From Pseudomonadota bacterium (GTDB lineage Bacteria > Desulfobacterota > Desulfarculia > Desulfarculales > Desulfarculaceae), in contig JAHIND010000017.1 in NCBI GenBank assembly GCA_018896025.1, forward strand, positions 1 to 64,000: a stretch of DNA of 64,000 nucleotides, written 5' to 3'. A model generated the notes under the pieces. The model had not been told where the DNA came from, searched no databases, and saw only the letters and a list, made by a program, of their open reading frames with translations. Both the position numbers and the translations under genes were made by a program. Position 1 is the stretch's first letter, and each line of letters begins with the position of its first letter. Below, piece by piece: positions 1-8,629 of this stretch.

Positions 1-1049
1 AGACGCATCTGGCGGACCCCCAGGTCGGCCAGTATCTGAGCGCCGATGCCGTAGTCGCGCAGGTCCGCCGGGAAGCCCAAACGCTCGTTGGCCTCCACGG
101 TGTCGGCCCCCTGGTCTTGCAGCTCGTAGGCCTTTAGCTTGTTGACCAGGCCGATGCCCCGGCCCTCTTGGCTCATATAGAGCAGCACGCCCGAACCCTC
201 GGCGTCGATCTTTTTGAGCGCCTCGGTCAGCTGGTCCCCGCAGTCGCAGCGGCGGGAATGGAACACGTCGCCGGTTAGGCACTGGGAGTGCACCCGGACC
301 AGCACCGGTTTTTCCGAGTCGATCTCGCCCTTGACCAGGGCCACGTGCTCCAGGGCGTCCACGTCGTTGGTGTAGCCCACCGCAGTGAACTCGCCGAAAT
401 CGGTGGGCAGGCGCACCTCGGCCTGACGATGCACGAAAGACTCGTTGCGCATGCGGTAGGAAACCAGGTCGGCCACGGTGACGATCTTCAGCCCGTGCTC
501 GGCCGCGAACACCTCCAGGTCGGGCATGCGGGCCATGGTGCCGTCGTTCTTCATGATCTCGCAGATCACCCCGGCCGGGGTGAGCCCGGCCAGGCGGGAC
601 AGGTCCACCGAGCCCTCAGTCTGGCCGGTGCGCACCAACACGCCGCCCCGGCGGGCCCTGAGGGGAAAGACGTGACCGGGACTCACCAAATCGCCGGGGC
701 CGGACTCGGGGTCCACCGCCGTGCGGATGGTGTGGGAGCGGTCATGGGCGCTGATGCCGGTGGTCACGCCCTTGGTGGCCTCGATGGACACGGTGAAGGC
801 GGTCTCAAAGGGAGACTTGTTGTCGCGCACCATGGGGGTGAGGCCCAAGCGGTCCACCTGGTCCGGTATGAGGCTGAGGCAGATGAGACCACGGCCGTGG
901 GTGGCCATGAAGTTGATGGCCTCGGGGGTCACCATCTCGGCGGCCATGGTCAGGTCGCCTTCGTTCTCACGGTCCTCGTCATCCACCAGGATGACCATCT
1001 TACCGTTGCGAATATCCTCAATGGCCTCGGCTATGCTGGCCACGGGCAT
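1..1049 (-). CDS. ribBA: Bifunctional DHBP synthase / GTP cyclohydrolase II, 3' end outside window
   Basis: Makes the two precursors of riboflavin: 3,4-dihydroxy-2-butanone 4-phosphate from ribulose 5-phosphate, and the diaminopyrimidine from GTP. The N-terminal RibB domain (about residues 1-200) shows [16 protein letters not shown] and the THGRGLICL stretch. The RibA domain follows, with the zinc-site motif [15 protein letters not shown] and the SQEGRGIGL loop. The start is ATG at 1049, preceded by a purine-rich GGAGAGAAAA stretch. The visible part is about 349 codons and stops at LGVRQMR, so roughly the last 50 residues lie beyond position 1. It is the last visible gene of the riboflavin group; in related genomes ribH and nusB usually follow. 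No FMN riboswitch was seen upstream. Confidence 0.95.
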   Translation of the reverse strand, partial: MPVASIAEAIEDIRNGKMVILVDDEDRENEGDLTMAAEMVTPEAINFMATHGRGLICLSLIPDQVDRLGLTPMVRDNKSPFETAFTVSIEATKGVTTGISAHDRSHTIRTAVDPESGPGDLVSPGHVFPLRARRGGVLVRTGQTEGSVDLSRLAGLTPAGVICEIMKNDGTMARMPDLEVFAAEHGLKIVTVADLVSYRMRNESFVHRQAEVRLPTDFGEFTAVGYTNDVDALEHVALVKGEIDSEKPVLVRVHSQCLTGDVFHSRRCDCGDQLTEALKKIDAEGSGVLLYMSQEGRGIGLVNKLKAYELQDQGADTVEANERLGFPADLRDYGIGAQILADLGVRQMR

Positions 1050-1117
1050 GATGTTTTCTCTCCGGCCGCCGCCTGGTCTAAATCGGGCCAGGCTCCGGCG
1101 GCGGCGCAGGCTAGGCC

Positions 1118-1600
1118 CTATAGGTGTAGTTCGAACTTTTGCTCGATTATCTGGTTGCCCCATTGGTCCACCCGGTGCTCTTCAGCCAGGGTGAAACCTT
1201 CTGCCTCGTACAGGCGCCGCGCCGCGTCCAGCCCGGCGAAGGTCCACAAAAAGACCTTGCGGTGCCCTGCCTGGCGGGCAAACTCCAGGCATCGGCTAAG
1301 TAGCTTACGCCCCAAACCCCGGCCGTGCCAGGCCGGCTCCACGATGAACCAGCGAAGCCGGGCTCCCTCCTCGAAGCCGCTGTCCAGGGCCACGCAGCCG
1401 CCAAAGCCGTCCTCGCTCTGGGCGGCCAGGAACAAATCGCGGGCCGGATCGGCCCGCTCAAGAAACTCGGCCAACTCGCGGCCCACCTGGGCTTCGAAGG
1501 AAAGATCGAAGCCCCAGTGCCGGGCATAGTAGATGGCGTGCAGGCGGGTGACCTCTCCAATCGCCCCAGGGTAATAGCCGACTAATTCCGACCCCTGCAT
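1118..1600 (-). CDS. GNAT family N-acetyltransferase
   Basis: A 160-residue single-domain GNAT protein. The acetyl-CoA binding motif A is visible as [19 protein letters not shown] (about residues 83-101), followed by the usual helix and a C-terminal [11 protein letters not shown] strand. It resembles the acetyltransferase half of MarR-GNAT fusion proteins but has no HTH domain. The substrate cannot be told from sequence. It sits between ribE and ribBA, 31 bp after ribE, so it is probably co-transcribed with them; a role in flavin synthesis is not implied. Confidence 0.8.
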   Translation of the reverse strand: MQGSELVGYYPGAIGEVTRLHAIYYARHWGFDLSFEAQVGRELAEFLERADPARDLFLAAQSEDGFGGCVALDSGFEEGARLRWFIVEPAWHGRGLGRKLLSRCLEFARQAGHRKVFLWTFAGLDAARRLYEAEGFTLAEEHRVDQWGNQIIEQKFELHL

Positions 1601-1631
1601 CGCACGCTTTCTCCGGTGCCCAAGCTCCCGG

Positions 1632-2282
1632 CTACCAGCCCATGCGCTTCATGTCCGCCGCGCTCAGCCCCTTGGAGGGTCCGGGACCGTCCTCATCGCG
1701 ATTAAGCAGCCGTGCCACATACTTGCCGATGAGGTCGGTCTCAATATTAACAGAATCACCTTGCTTGGCAAGATTAAGGGTGGTGGCGTCCATGGTGTGG
1801 GGAATGATGTTGAGCCCGAAGCTCTCGGCCCCCACCCAGTTCACCGTAAGGCTGATGCCGTTCAGGGCCACCGAGCCCTTTTCCACCACGTAGCGAAGCT
1901 GCTCGGTGGGCAGACCCACTTCGATGCGGGTGGAGCCGCCCACCTGCTCCAGCTTGCGCAAAACGCCCACGCAGTCTATGTGCCCGGTGACCAGGTGCCC
2001 GCCCAAGCGGTCGCCCAGTTGCATGGCCCGCTCCAGGTTCACCATATCGCCGGGGCGCAGGCGTCCCAGGGTGGTGCGCTGCAAGCTCTCGGCCGAAACG
2101 TCCACCGTGAAGCCGTCGCCGCTGATGCGCGTCACCGTGAGGCAGGCCCCGTTCACCGCGATGGATTCGCCCAGCACCGTCTGACCCGAGGGCCAGGGCG
2201 CGGAAATGCTCAGCACGCTGTCCGGGCCCTGGGAGGTGATGCGCCCCACCTTGCCCAGGCCTTCCACCAATCCGGTGAACAT
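1632..2282 (-). CDS. ribE: Riboflavin synthase, alpha subunit
   Basis: Dismutes two 6,7-dimethyl-8-ribityllumazine molecules to riboflavin and the diaminopyrimidine. The 216-residue length is normal. The conserved start MFTGLVEGLG is present, followed by two tandem lumazine-binding domains. The first carries SIAVNGACLTV and GHLVTGHID, and the second SVALNGISLTVN and NIIPHTMDATTL. This duplicated fold identifies the trimeric RibE family rather than lumazine synthase. It lies between the VOC gene and the GNAT gene in the rib cluster. Confidence 0.96.
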   Translation of the reverse strand: MFTGLVEGLGKVGRITSQGPDSVLSISAPWPSGQTVLGESIAVNGACLTVTRISGDGFTVDVSAESLQRTTLGRLRPGDMVNLERAMQLGDRLGGHLVTGHIDCVGVLRKLEQVGGSTRIEVGLPTEQLRYVVEKGSVALNGISLTVNWVGAESFGLNIIPHTMDATTLNLAKQGDSVNIETDLIGKYVARLLNRDEDGPGPSKGLSAADMKRMGW

Positions 2283-2313
2283 GACCTTCTACTCCCTTGC
2301 CGCTAAGCGCCGC

Positions 2314-2676
2314 TTAGTCCCGGCGGGGCTGCCAGAGGCCGATCACCGCGCCCTGGGGATCGTGAATCACCGCGAACCATCCCATGCCGGGAACGGAGGT
2401 CTTGTGCTTTAGAATGCGGCCGCCCAGGCGCTCCACCTTGTCGCACACCGAGGAGAGGTCCTTGACTTCCACGTAAGGGGTCCAGGCCGTAGGAGTGCGG
2501 GTGCTGGGCTTGCCCATGATGCCACCCTCGGCGTCGCCGCCGGTTTTAACGAAATAATAAGGAACCGTGGAGTCCTCAAAGGCTTCCATTTTCCAGTTGA
2601 ATATCTCGCCGTAGAACTCTTTGGCCTGGTCCAGGTCGTCGGTGGTCAACTCCACCCAGCGGAAGGGGTTACCCAT
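2314..2676 (-). CDS. VOC (glyoxalase/bleomycin-resistance fold) family protein
   Basis: A 120-residue protein with the VOC beta-alpha-beta-beta-beta layout: RWVELTTDDLDQAKEFYGEIFNW at the N-terminus and VPGMGWFAVIHDPQGAVIGLWQP at the C-terminus. The C-terminal strand matches the common VOC subgroup that ends in DPQGAxxGLWQ. The usual first metal-binding His position reads VEL, so metal-dependent glyoxalase activity is doubtful. A good ribosome site (AAGGAG) precedes the ATG. It is inserted between ribD and ribE; its function is unknown. Confidence 0.8.
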   Translation of the reverse strand: MGNPFRWVELTTDDLDQAKEFYGEIFNWKMEAFEDSTVPYYFVKTGGDAEGGIMGKPSTRTPTAWTPYVEVKDLSSVCDKVERLGGRILKHKTSVPGMGWFAVIHDPQGAVIGLWQPRRD

Positions 2677-2709
2677 TTCACGCTCCTTGATAATTAATTT
2701 TTGGTTTAC

Positions 2710-3831
2710 TTATGCCGAACCTAAGGTCTTTGCCCACAGCATAACATCATCGCCAAAACGCCGCACCACCGGACGGCAGAGTTGCCAGGCTTGGTCCATG
2801 CGTTCCAGGCCGGAACCGCCCACCATGCCGGGGGCCGTGGCCCCGCCCACCAGCTTGGGCGCGAAGAAATACATCACCTCGTCCACCAAGCCGCCCTTCA
2901 GCAGGGACCAGGCCAGGCCCGCCCCGCCCTCGGCCAACAGGCTGGTGACACCCCGCGCGCCCAAATCGTCCATGAGCGCGGTCAGGTCCACCCGTCCCTG
3001 ATCGTCGGCGGGCAGGCGCAGCACCTGGGCCCCGGCCTCGGTGAGGCGCCGGGCCTGGTCCTCGGGGGCGTCGTGCAGGCAGGCCACCAGGCAGCCCGGC
3101 CCCTGGGCCGGGTCCAGCACCTGGGCCGTTACCGGCAGGCGCAGCTTGCTGTCCACCACCACCCTGAGGGGATTGGGCCTGCCCACCAGGCGGCAGGTGA
3201 GCTGGGGATCGTCGGTGAGCGCGGTGCCCGCGCCCACCATTATGGCGTCCACCCAGCCCCGCACCCGGTGCACGAAGCGGCGGCTGGGATCGCCGGTGAC
3301 CCAGCGGCTGTGGCCGGTGGCGCTGGCGGTTTTGCCGTCCATGGTGGCCGCGGTCTTGAGAATCACGTGAGGCCGCCCGGTGGTGATATGGGTGATGAAA
3401 AAGCGGTGCTCCCACTCACAGGCCGGGGCCAGCACGCCGGGAGTCACGGCCAGGCCCTGCTCGGCCAAAAAGCGCCCCCCTCCCCCGGCCACCCGAGGGT
3501 TGGGGTCCGAGGCCCCGTAGACCACCCGTTTGATGCCCGCGGCCAGTACGGCTTTGGTGCAGGGCGGGGTGCGCCCGGCGTGGTGGCAGGGCTCCAGGGT
3601 CACGTAAATGGTGGCGCCTCTGGCCAACTCCCCGGCTTGGCGCAGGGCGTGCACCTCGGCGTGGGGCTCTCCGGCCTTGGCGTGCCAGCCTTGGCCCACC
3701 ACCCGGCCGTCAGCCACCACCACCGCACCCACCGCCGGGTTGGGCGAGCTGTGGCCCAGACCCCGGCGGGTCAGGGACAGGGCGCGGCGCATGAAATGAA
3801 AGTCTTGGGGTTCTTCGGGACTGATAGGCAT
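2710..3831 (-). CDS. ribD: Bifunctional riboflavin deaminase/reductase RibD
   Basis: Deaminates and then reduces the pyrimidine intermediate of riboflavin synthesis. The N-terminal deaminase domain (about residues 8-130) has the zinc ligands in HAEVHAL and the CHHAGRTPPC loop. The C-terminal reductase domain (about 150-370) has MDGKTASATGHSRWVTG and the LLAEGGAGLAWSL nucleotide-binding motif. The 373-residue length is typical. It starts 35 bp after nrdR. Confidence 0.96.
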   Translation of the reverse strand: MPISPEEPQDFHFMRRALSLTRRGLGHSSPNPAVGAVVVADGRVVGQGWHAKAGEPHAEVHALRQAGELARGATIYVTLEPCHHAGRTPPCTKAVLAAGIKRVVYGASDPNPRVAGGGGRFLAEQGLAVTPGVLAPACEWEHRFFITHITTGRPHVILKTAATMDGKTASATGHSRWVTGDPSRRFVHRVRGWVDAIMVGAGTALTDDPQLTCRLVGRPNPLRVVVDSKLRLPVTAQVLDPAQGPGCLVACLHDAPEDQARRLTEAGAQVLRLPADDQGRVDLTALMDDLGARGVTSLLAEGGAGLAWSLLKGGLVDEVMYFFAPKLVGGATAPGMVGGSGLERMDQAWQLCRPVVRRFGDDVMLWAKTLGSA

Positions 3832-3866
3832 GAGAACGCCCGGCTAGTGCGAAAAGCCCACGAGGG

Positions 3867-4331
3867 CTAGTTTTCCTCGCGCTGGGCCACCAGTTTCTTG
3901 ACCTCGCGCATCAGTTCGTCCACGTCGCGGAATTCGCGGTACACGCTGGCGAAACGCACGTAGGCCACGTCGTCCAGTTCCTTGAGCAGGTTCATCACCG
4001 TCTCGCCCAACTCGCGCACCGGAATCTCGCGCAAATTGCGCTCCTGAAAGCTGGTCTCCAGGTTGTCCAGGAACATGTCCACCTTTTCGATGGACACCGG
4101 CCGCTTGTGCAAGGCCTTGAGCACCCCGGCCTTGAGCTTGGCCCGGTCGAACACCTCGCGGCTGCCGTCCTTCTTGACCACGTAGGTTTCCATCTCCTCC
4201 ACCCGCTCGTAGGTAGTGAAGCGTTGGTCGCAGTCCAGGCACTGGCGGCGGCGGCGGATAACCGAGGCGTCCTTGCTTACCCTGGAATCCACCACTTTGT
4301 TGTCCAGCTTGCCGCAGAACGGGCACCTCAT
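3867..4331 (-). CDS. nrdR: Transcriptional repressor NrdR
   Basis: Represses ribonucleotide reductase genes in response to dATP/ATP. The N-terminal zinc ribbon is complete (MRCPFCGK ... CLDCDQRFTTYER), followed by the ATP-cone domain (about residues 49-139). The 154-residue length is standard. It overlaps the end of comEB by 4 bp (ATGA), indicating translational coupling. Clustering of comEB, nrdR and ribD is common in deltaproteobacteria. No clear NrdR box was seen within the window. Confidence 0.96.
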   Translation of the reverse strand: MRCPFCGKLDNKVVDSRVSKDASVIRRRRQCLDCDQRFTTYERVEEMETYVVKKDGSREVFDRAKLKAGVLKALHKRPVSIEKVDMFLDNLETSFQERNLREIPVRELGETVMNLLKELDDVAYVRFASVYREFRDVDELMREVKKLVAQREEN

Positions 4332-4879
4332 GAGTTTCCTCCCTGTTTCCGGCCAGGCACACCGTATTCACCCTCCAGGGCGATGGGCGCCACCAAGCCC
4401 ATGCGGGCGGCTTGATTTTCCTCTTCGATCCAGTCCTGGGGGTCCAGTGTGGTGATCTCGGCGTCCCTGGGATGCACCACCACCTTGTCGATTCCCGCGT
4501 TGATTATAACCCGGCGGCACAGCAGGCAGGGCTCGGGATGCTTGGTGGGCAGCCCGTCGGCCACCTCCACCCCGGCCAGATACAGCGTGGCCCCCAGGGT
4601 CTGGGAGCGCGAGGCGTGGATCACCGCGTTCATCTCGGCGTGTACCGAGCGGCACAGTTCGTAGCGCTGCCCCGAGGGGATGTTCATCTCCTGGCGCAGG
4701 CAACGGCCCAGGTCCACGCAGTTGGCCACGCCCCGGGGGGCGCCGGCGTAACCGGTGGAAACGATCTGGTCGTCCTTGACGATCACCGCGCCGTATTTGC
4801 GCCTGAGGCAGGTGCCCCGGCGGCTCACCTCGCGGGCGATCTCCAGGTAATAAGCGTCTTTGCTAGGTCGGGCTTTCAA
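4328..4879 (-). CDS. comEB: dCMP deaminase (ComEB family)
   Basis: Converts dCMP to dUMP for thymidylate synthesis. Zinc ligands are visible in HAEMNAVIHAS and PEPCLLCRRVI, and the N-terminal RRGTCLRRKYGAVIVKD segment is characteristic. Length is 183 residues. The start is a TTG at 4879 with a GGAGG ribosome site upstream; no better ATG is available before the conserved YYLEIAREV segment. It lies between fabF and nrdR. Confidence 0.92.
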   Translation of the reverse strand: MKARPSKDAYYLEIAREVSRRGTCLRRKYGAVIVKDDQIVSTGYAGAPRGVANCVDLGRCLRQEMNIPSGQRYELCRSVHAEMNAVIHASRSQTLGATLYLAGVEVADGLPTKHPEPCLLCRRVIINAGIDKVVVHPRDAEITTLDPQDWIEEENQAARMGLVAPIALEGEYGVPGRKQGGNS

Positions 4880-4946
4880 CTAAAGCGGCCTCCAAGGGGC
4901 GAAGCGCTTCGGCCCCGGCCGCCACCGCCGTCCCGCCCACCACAAC

Positions 4947-6200
4947 CTAGGGCTGGTAGGTCTTGAACAGCACGCTGGCGTTGGTGCCGCCGAAGCCGAA
5001 GGAGTTGCTCAGTACGGTTTTTAATTTCCCTTCCCTGGCCTGGTTGGGCACGTAGTCCAAGTCGCAGTCCGGGTCGGGATTCTCGTAGTTGATGGTGGGC
5101 GGCATGATCTGGTCGCGCAGGGCCAGGACGCTGATGACCGCCTCCACTCCGCCGGTGGCTCCCAGCATGTGCCCCAGCATGCTCTTGGTGCTGCTGATGG
5201 CCACCTTGTAAGCGTAGTCGCCGAAGAGAATCTTGATGGCCTTGGTCTCGGTGGCGTCGTTCAGGTCGGTGGAGGTGCCGTGGGCGTTGATGTAGTCCAC
5301 ATCCTCGGGGTTCACGCCGGCGTCGTCCAGGGCCATCTTCATGCAGCGCACGAAACCCATGGCGCTGGGGTCGGGCGCGGTCATGTGGTAGGCGTCGGCG
5401 CTGAGGCCGTAGCCCACCAGTTCGGCCAGGATGTTGGCCCCGCGGGCCTTGGCGAACTCCAGATCTTCCAAGACCAGCACGCCCGAGCCCTCGGACATGA
5501 TGAATCCGTCGCGCTGGGCATCGAAGGGACGGCTGGCCCTGGTGGGCTCGTCGTTGCGGGTGCTCAGCGCCCTGGCGGCCCCGAAGCCCGCCAGGGTGGT
5601 GGCGGTGCACACCACCTCGGCCCCGCCGCAGACCATGATGTCGGCCACGCCGCGCTGGATGTTCTTCATGGCCTCGCCAACCGCGTGGGTCCCGGCGGCG
5701 CAGGCGGTGCAGACGCAGGTGTTGGGGCCCTTGAGGTTGTGGATCATGGAGACTTCGCCGGGGGCCATGTTGCCGATGAGCTTGGGGATGAAGAAAGGGC
5801 TCACCCGGTTGAAGCCCTGGTGCTCGGTCATGCGGATAGTTTCTTCCAGGGTGATGAGGCCTCCCAGCCCGACACCCAGGATGCAACCGGCCCGGGGAGA
5901 GGTTTCCTCGTCCAGTGGCTCGGGCAGCCCGGACATGGTCCAGGCCATCTGCGCGGCGCCGATGGCGAAGTGGATGAAGGGATCAAGTCTGCGGATCTTC
6001 TTTTTGGGAACCCACTCTTCCGGGTCGAAGTCCGGGACCTCGCCGGCTATCTGGGTCTTAAAAGAGGACGCGTCAAACTTGGTGATGGGACCAATGCCGC
6101 TTTTGCCGGCCTTGAGCCCCTCCCAACTCTTTTCCACGCCGGTGCCCAAAGGGGTCACCAGCCCCATGCCAGTTACCACCACCCTACGCTGCACGGCCAC
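4947..6200 (-). CDS. fabF: Beta-ketoacyl-ACP synthase II
   Basis: Elongating condensing enzyme of type II fatty acid synthesis. The Cys-His-His triad is visible: Cys in VCTACAAGTHAVGEA, first His in NAHGTSTDLNDATE, second His in STKSMLGHMLGATGG. The end motif NSFGFGGTNASVLF is conserved. Length is 417 residues, close to the usual 410-415. It follows acpP on the same strand. Confidence 0.97.
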   Translation of the reverse strand: MAVQRRVVVTGMGLVTPLGTGVEKSWEGLKAGKSGIGPITKFDASSFKTQIAGEVPDFDPEEWVPKKKIRRLDPFIHFAIGAAQMAWTMSGLPEPLDEETSPRAGCILGVGLGGLITLEETIRMTEHQGFNRVSPFFIPKLIGNMAPGEVSMIHNLKGPNTCVCTACAAGTHAVGEAMKNIQRGVADIMVCGGAEVVCTATTLAGFGAARALSTRNDEPTRASRPFDAQRDGFIMSEGSGVLVLEDLEFAKARGANILAELVGYGLSADAYHMTAPDPSAMGFVRCMKMALDDAGVNPEDVDYINAHGTSTDLNDATETKAIKILFGDYAYKVAISSTKSMLGHMLGATGGVEAVISVLALRDQIMPPTINYENPDPDCDLDYVPNQAREGKLKTVLSNSFGFGGTNASVLFKTYQP

Positions 6201-6279
6201 TCCTTACGCCCCGAGGCAAACCATTCAACCGCGCCAGGACCGGCAAGGCCGGGCGCAGCCAAGACTCCGCCACCGGGCG

Positions 6280-6516
6280 CTATTGCTTAAGCTGCTCGAT
6301 GTAGTTCCAGGCGTCCTGAACGGTCTTGATCTTCTCAGCGTCCTCGTCGGCGATGGACACGTCGAAAGCCTCTTCCATGGCCATGATCATTTCCACCAGG
6401 TCCAGGGAATCGGCGCCCAGGTCATCGACGAAGGAAGCCTCGGGCACTACGTCCTCGGGGGCCACGGAAAGCTGTTCGCAGATGATCTCTTTGACTTTTG
6501 CCTTGATGTCGTCCAT
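6280..6516 (-). CDS. acpP: Acyl carrier protein
   Basis: Carries growing acyl chains on 4'-phosphopantetheine. The modified serine is in [19 protein letters not shown], and the four-helix ACP pattern with high acidic content fits. Length is 78 residues, normal for AcpP. In the 109-bp gap upstream there is a short inverted repeat (CGGACC TTTT GGTCCG on the minus strand, near 6541-6556), a possible intercistronic hairpin between fabG and acpP. Confidence 0.97.
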   Translation of the reverse strand: MDDIKAKVKEIICEQLSVAPEDVVPEASFVDDLGADSLDLVEMIMAMEEAFDVSIADEDAEKIKTVQDAWNYIEQLKQ

Positions 6517-6625
6517 GGAAATTAATCTCCCAAATTTACCCGGACCAAAAGGTCCGCCTTGACATATTCGCTCTGCTTAACGCAAGCGGCATTGTCTTTT
6601 ATAAAATCCGCCCCAAAGGCGGCCC

Positions 6626-7372
6626 TTACATATATAGCCCGCCGTTGATGGCCAGCACCTGCCCGGTGAGGTAGCGGGCCTCGTCGGAGCACAGGAACAC
6701 CACCACGTCGGCCACGTCCTCGGGCTGGCCAGCCCGGCCCAGGGGAATCATGCTTTTCATCGCCTCGGCGATTTTCTCGGGGATGGCCCTGGTCATCTCG
6801 GTGTCAATGAAGCCGGGAGCCACGGCGTTGACCCGCACCCCCCTGGGAGCCAGTTCCTTGGCCGCGGTCTTGGTCAGGGCGATAAGCCCTCCCTTGGAGG
6901 CGGAGTAGTTGGCCTGGCCGGGGTTGCCGGTCTGCCCGGCGATGCTGGCCAGGCTTACGATGGAGCCGAAGCGCTGCTTCATCATCAGCTTGGCCGCCGC
7001 CTGCAGGCAGTAGAAGGCGCCTATCAGGTTAACCTGGATCACCTTGATGAACTGCTCGGCGCTCATGCGCACCAAAAGGCCGTCCATGGTGATGCCGGCG
7101 TTGTTGATCAGGTTGTCCAGGCGGCCCTGGGCCTCGAAGGCCCCACCCACCCAGGCGTTGACCGCATCCTGGTCGCAGATGTCGAACTTCTGGCCGAAGG
7201 CTTCCACCCCCGCCTGCTTAAGCAGGGCGATGGTCTCCTCGGCCGCCGAGTCGTCGGGGTCGAAGTGGTTGAAATAGACCACGTCGCCTTTTGCCGCCAG
7301 GGCCAGGGCGATGGACCGCCCGATGCCGCGCGAACCGCCGGTAATCAGATGAACCTTGCTTTGCTCCGCCAA
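6626..7372 (-). CDS. fabG: 3-oxoacyl-ACP reductase
   Basis: NADPH-dependent short-chain dehydrogenase/reductase that reduces 3-oxoacyl-ACP. The Rossmann motif ITGGSRGIGRSIA is at the N-terminus, NNAG follows at about residue 90, and the catalytic Ser and Tyr-x-x-x-Lys (YSASKGG) come after IVSLASIAG. Length is 248 residues. It lies between etfA and acpP. The fabG-acpP-fabF order supports a fatty acid synthesis role over a catabolic SDR. Confidence 0.92.
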   Translation of the reverse strand: MAEQSKVHLITGGSRGIGRSIALALAAKGDVVYFNHFDPDDSAAEETIALLKQAGVEAFGQKFDICDQDAVNAWVGGAFEAQGRLDNLINNAGITMDGLLVRMSAEQFIKVIQVNLIGAFYCLQAAAKLMMKQRFGSIVSLASIAGQTGNPGQANYSASKGGLIALTKTAAKELAPRGVRVNAVAPGFIDTEMTRAIPEKIAEAMKSMIPLGRAGQPEDVADVVVFLCSDEARYLTGQVLAINGGLYM

Positions 7373-7428
7373 CCTAACACCTTTCGAGGGCCTGGGCCCT
7401 TCCTAGCTGTTTTTGGACAAACCGGGGC

Positions 7429-8625
7429 CTAACCCTGGCCGCGCAACTGTTTCAGGTGGGACAGCATGGCTGGGGCCACCTTGAATAAGTCCCCTACTAT
7501 ACCATAATGAGCCACGTCGAAAATGGGTGCGTTGGGATCGTTGTTCACCGCCACGATGGTATCCGAACCCTGCATGCCCACCAGGTGCTGCACCGCTCCG
7601 CTCACCCCCAGGGCTATGTAGAGCTTGGGGGCCACGGTGCGGCCGGTCTGGCCTACTTGGTGGGCGTGGCCGATCCACTCAGAATCCACCGCCCCGCGGG
7701 TGGCTCCCACTACCCCGCCCAGGGCCTCGGCCAACTGGGCCACTACCTTGAACCCCTCGGGGCCGCCCACGCCGCGCCCGCCGGTGACCACCACTTCGGC
7801 CCCGGTGAGGTTGACGTTCTCCTCCAGGGACTGGACCACTTCCAGCACCTTGGTGACGGCCTGGTCCTCGGCGTCCAGACTCACGGTGACCAAACGACCT
7901 TCAAAGCCCTCGCGGCGCTCGCCGCGCTTCATCACCCGAGGCCGCACCGTGGCCATCTGGGGCCGGGCGGTGGGGCAGACGATGGTGGCCATGATGTTGC
8001 CGCCAAAGGCGGGCCGGGTCTGCAGCAGAAGCCGCTTGTCCGGGTCGATGGCCAGGCCGGTGCAGTCGGCGGTCAGGCCGGTGGCGACCGCCGTGGCCAC
8101 CCGGGGGATCATGGAGCGCCCCACCGAGGTGGCTCCGGCCAGGAGCACTTCGGGCTTGTACTCGGCGATGAGCCGGGTAAGCACCTTGCAGTAGATGTCG
8201 TCGTTGAAATCGGCCAGGAGGGGGTCGTCGGCCGCGTAGACCACGTCCGCGCCTAGGGCGAACAGCTCGCCGGCCACGCCGCCCAGGCCGTGGCCCAAGA
8301 CCACCGCGCCCAACTCCACGCCCAGTTGCCCGGCCAGGCGGCGGCCCTGGCCCAAAAGCTCGGCCACCACCTCGGGCATCTGCCCGCCGCGCACCTCGGC
8401 ATAGACCCACACGCCCTTGGCCTGGGCGGCCCGGTCGTCCTGGGCCCGCTCCACCTCGGGGACCGTGATGGCCCCTTCGGGGCAGACGTCCGCGCAGGAG
8501 CCGCACAGGGTGCAGGCGTCGCCCACCTCGGGTACATCGCCCTTCATCTCCAGGGCGTCAAAAGGGCAGGCGTCCAGGCATTGTTCGCAGCCGATGCAAA
8601 GTTCCTTGTCGATGATCACGCCCAT
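7429..8625 (-). CDS. etfA: Electron transfer flavoprotein alpha subunit with N-terminal 2[4Fe-4S] ferredoxin domain
   Basis: An EtfA of 398 residues, about 70 longer than simple EtfA. The extra N-terminus is a dicluster ferredoxin with Cys 10/13/16/20 (CIGCEQCLDAC) and 38/41/44/48 (CTLCGSCADVC). The ETF alpha/beta domain follows, then the C-terminal FAD domain with GGRGVGGPEGF, GATRGAVDSEW and the IALGVSGAVQH segment. Ferredoxin-fused EtfA is known from CarE of the Acetobacterium caffeoyl-CoA reductase complex and from other anaerobes. The gene begins 4 bp after etfB, and the partner dehydrogenase is immediately upstream. Electron bifurcation is possible but is inferred. Confidence 0.93.
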   Translation of the reverse strand: MGVIIDKELCIGCEQCLDACPFDALEMKGDVPEVGDACTLCGSCADVCPEGAITVPEVERAQDDRAAQAKGVWVYAEVRGGQMPEVVAELLGQGRRLAGQLGVELGAVVLGHGLGGVAGELFALGADVVYAADDPLLADFNDDIYCKVLTRLIAEYKPEVLLAGATSVGRSMIPRVATAVATGLTADCTGLAIDPDKRLLLQTRPAFGGNIMATIVCPTARPQMATVRPRVMKRGERREGFEGRLVTVSLDAEDQAVTKVLEVVQSLEENVNLTGAEVVVTGGRGVGGPEGFKVVAQLAEALGGVVGATRGAVDSEWIGHAHQVGQTGRTVAPKLYIALGVSGAVQHLVGMQGSDTIVAVNNDPNAPIFDVAHYGIVGDLFKVAPAMLSHLKQLRGQG

Positions 8626-8629
8626 GGCC

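Noticed and set aside
288..1529. A 413-codon open frame on the plus strand at the left edge
   Set aside because: Antisense to ribBA and the GNAT gene, both supported by clear motifs.
1050..3866. FMN riboswitch in the riboflavin cluster
   Set aside because: Intergenic gaps are under 70 bp and contain no RFN-element-like sequence.
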